A stretch of DNA of 64,000 bases, taken from Metellina segmentata (lineage: Eukaryota; Arthropoda; Arachnida; Araneae; Tetragnathidae). Shown piece by piece: positions 62,425-64,000 of the stretch. Where the stretch lies: positions 94,325,478 through 94,389,477 of the forward strand of contig OX375873.1 of NCBI GenBank assembly GCA_947359465.1. The letters are read 5' to 3'. Every line of letters begins with the position of its first letter. The first letter of the stretch is position 1. A program made the position numbers and the translations under genes. The notes below the pieces were generated by a model, which saw only the letters and a program-made list of their open reading frames with translations, was not told the DNA's origin and made no database searches.

Positions 62425-64000
62425 CGGCGGCGGTAACTTTTTTTTAATATAGAGAGATTTAATTTTATATTTACTTAAATTTTATAATGGAGCACGAAAA
62501 GCCCAAACGATCCACTCATTGATCATAAAAGCGTAATTTTGCTACTCGGTATCTGGCAACCTCAGAATTAATGTTTAACGTTTTAATTTGATTTATAATT
62601 GCTTTATTGGGTAGTTGTATTAAAAACCAGATGGTTGCGGTCACATTTGGGGATTCCCAAGTATTATAAATATGTGTTCTTTTTGCTTATAAATCATTGT
62701 CTTTATCAATATTGTTCAAGTTTTTTGTCGAATTGTTTTACTTCAGAATATATTCAGGAAATCAGACTTCAACATACTAGAACAGATTTTTTTTTTTTTT
62801 TTTTTTTTTACAGAATTCTGCCTTTTTTAAGTATTGGAATTTTGTTTCTGTTTGCTTATGTGTTCCTGTATATAACCTATTCCAGAAATATTATTTAAGA
62901 GTTAGATTTTATTTATTTATTTCCTGCAAAATATCATTAGACATGAGTAATTTCATGGTGGTATATGTATATTTCCACCAACTTTCTTTAAATCTTTAAT
63001 TGAATATGTAATAGTGTGTAGTTAAAAAAAAAAAAATTTACAGATCAAAATATTTTTAAGTGTGAATTTATTATTTTAAAATCACCTGAAAAATTTCAAA
63101 AATAACTTTAAAATAAGATGGGTTACGTAAATTTAAAACTGGTTGTTATACTTTGCAGTTCAAAATATATTTAAAAATTTTGGTTTAGCTTTTCATTGAA
63201 AGACGATTAAATAAACTAAATTGCATTTGTTTTTCGTGTGTCATGGGCGTTATTGAAAGCTTACGCCATAGTCAAGTAACTACATCTATCATTCTATATA
63301 GATACGTGCTTTCCATTTAGGAACCAAATTTCTTATCTTAAAAAGTACCATAAGGGTTCAATTTAAAACTGTATGTGTGTTGGAGAAACGGGAATTTTTA
63401 ACAAGACTTAGTTGATCTTGGAATAATATCACACTAAGTAATTTTGAAAATTTGAAATTTTATGTCTTAAGCGACAGAAAGTCGAGGTTGATTGCTCTAT
63501 TTATTGATACTGCACTTACACAACTTAGATGCATGTGAATCGTTCCTTGAAAGTGATTTTCTTTTTGTAAAAGCGCTGTAAAATTAACCTTCTGTTTATT
63601 AAAAAATTGTTATCGATTTGGTTTAATTTGTCTACTCTGATGACATGTATTTCAAACAAAATCTCTGTTATTCCACATGTCACTTAATGTAATTTTCTGG
63701 AAAAGTGCATTTGCTTCAAATTAAATTAGTAACGAATGCTGTAAAAATTTAATTTACTATATTCTCATATTGATGATGAAATTCGAATATATCGCTTACT
63801 AGATGAAAGAATGGCGCAATGAAAACATATTCATAGGAAAACTAAGTGCAAGACAATCCACCGAAAATTCGTCATTTTTACTGAAATCGAATGCACGGGA
63901 ATATGCACGGGAACTCGAAAATTTAAAATCAATTTCAGCAGAAGTGTGAAGAATATGAAATGTATTATATGGTTGGATACAACATATATGCATATTTGCG
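62425..64000. other. no gene seen; AT-rich, T-run at 62788
   Basis: A run of about 22 T lies at 62788-62809. Remaining frames are AT-driven. The sequence continues beyond the window, presumably as intron. Confidence 0.45.

Overview
The window is AT-rich, intron- or intergene-like eukaryotic DNA crowded with transposable elements. I see no operons, ribosome-binding sites, dense coding or CRISPR. The element content (TIR-bounded Tc1/mariner elements, a Gypsy LTR retrotransposon, several tRNA-derived SINE families, a multicopy ORF family I remember from arthropod gene predictions) points to an arthropod. A spider or other arachnid is my best guess, but that rests on memory of similar elements and not on a search.

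Layout. 1-10 kb: old repeats, including a foldback element (1466-2236) inserted in a dispersed repeat, a 181-bp tandem duplication (5928-6285) and a 183-bp MITE with perfect TIRs and an 8-bp target duplication (9082-9264). 10-15.7 kb: a structurally complete minus-strand Gypsy element (10083-15709) with two 360-bp LTRs differing at about three sites. It carries gag, protease, RT, RNase H and integrase, and it sits inside one unit of a ~370-bp repeat whose other copies lie at 16040-16880. 16-38 kb: fragments of a tRNA-derived SINE (SINE-A), hAT-like ends, an internally deleted Tc1 element (24224-24763), and a stack of nested insertions at 28626-29736. 38-44 kb: a Tc1-like element broken by a SINE and by a minisatellite (38401-39966), a degraded multicopy arthropod ORF (40440-41155), and an intact mariner-like element with 41 residues between its last two catalytic aspartates (42242-43744).

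The only convincing host-gene signal is at 44555-44620. It is a start codon in good context, a 22-codon signal-peptide-like reading frame and a GTACGT splice donor, that is, the first coding exon of a secreted or membrane protein on the + strand. I recognise no later exon, so 44621-64000 is probably its first intron. That stretch holds a non-LTR retrotransposon relic, more SINEs, a second Tc1-A copy next to an (AT)n tract and flanked by inverted repeats, a 2-kb array of diverged tandem units (57930-59930), a Helitron-like palindrome cluster (60526-61220) and a further tandem array (61240-62420).

I found no new multi-gene system. The notable content is structural: nested insertions with unoccupied copies of the same site inside the window, one mariner-like element that could be recently active, SINE-A copies all pointing the same way, and a tRNA-like segment inside the Gypsy LTRs.
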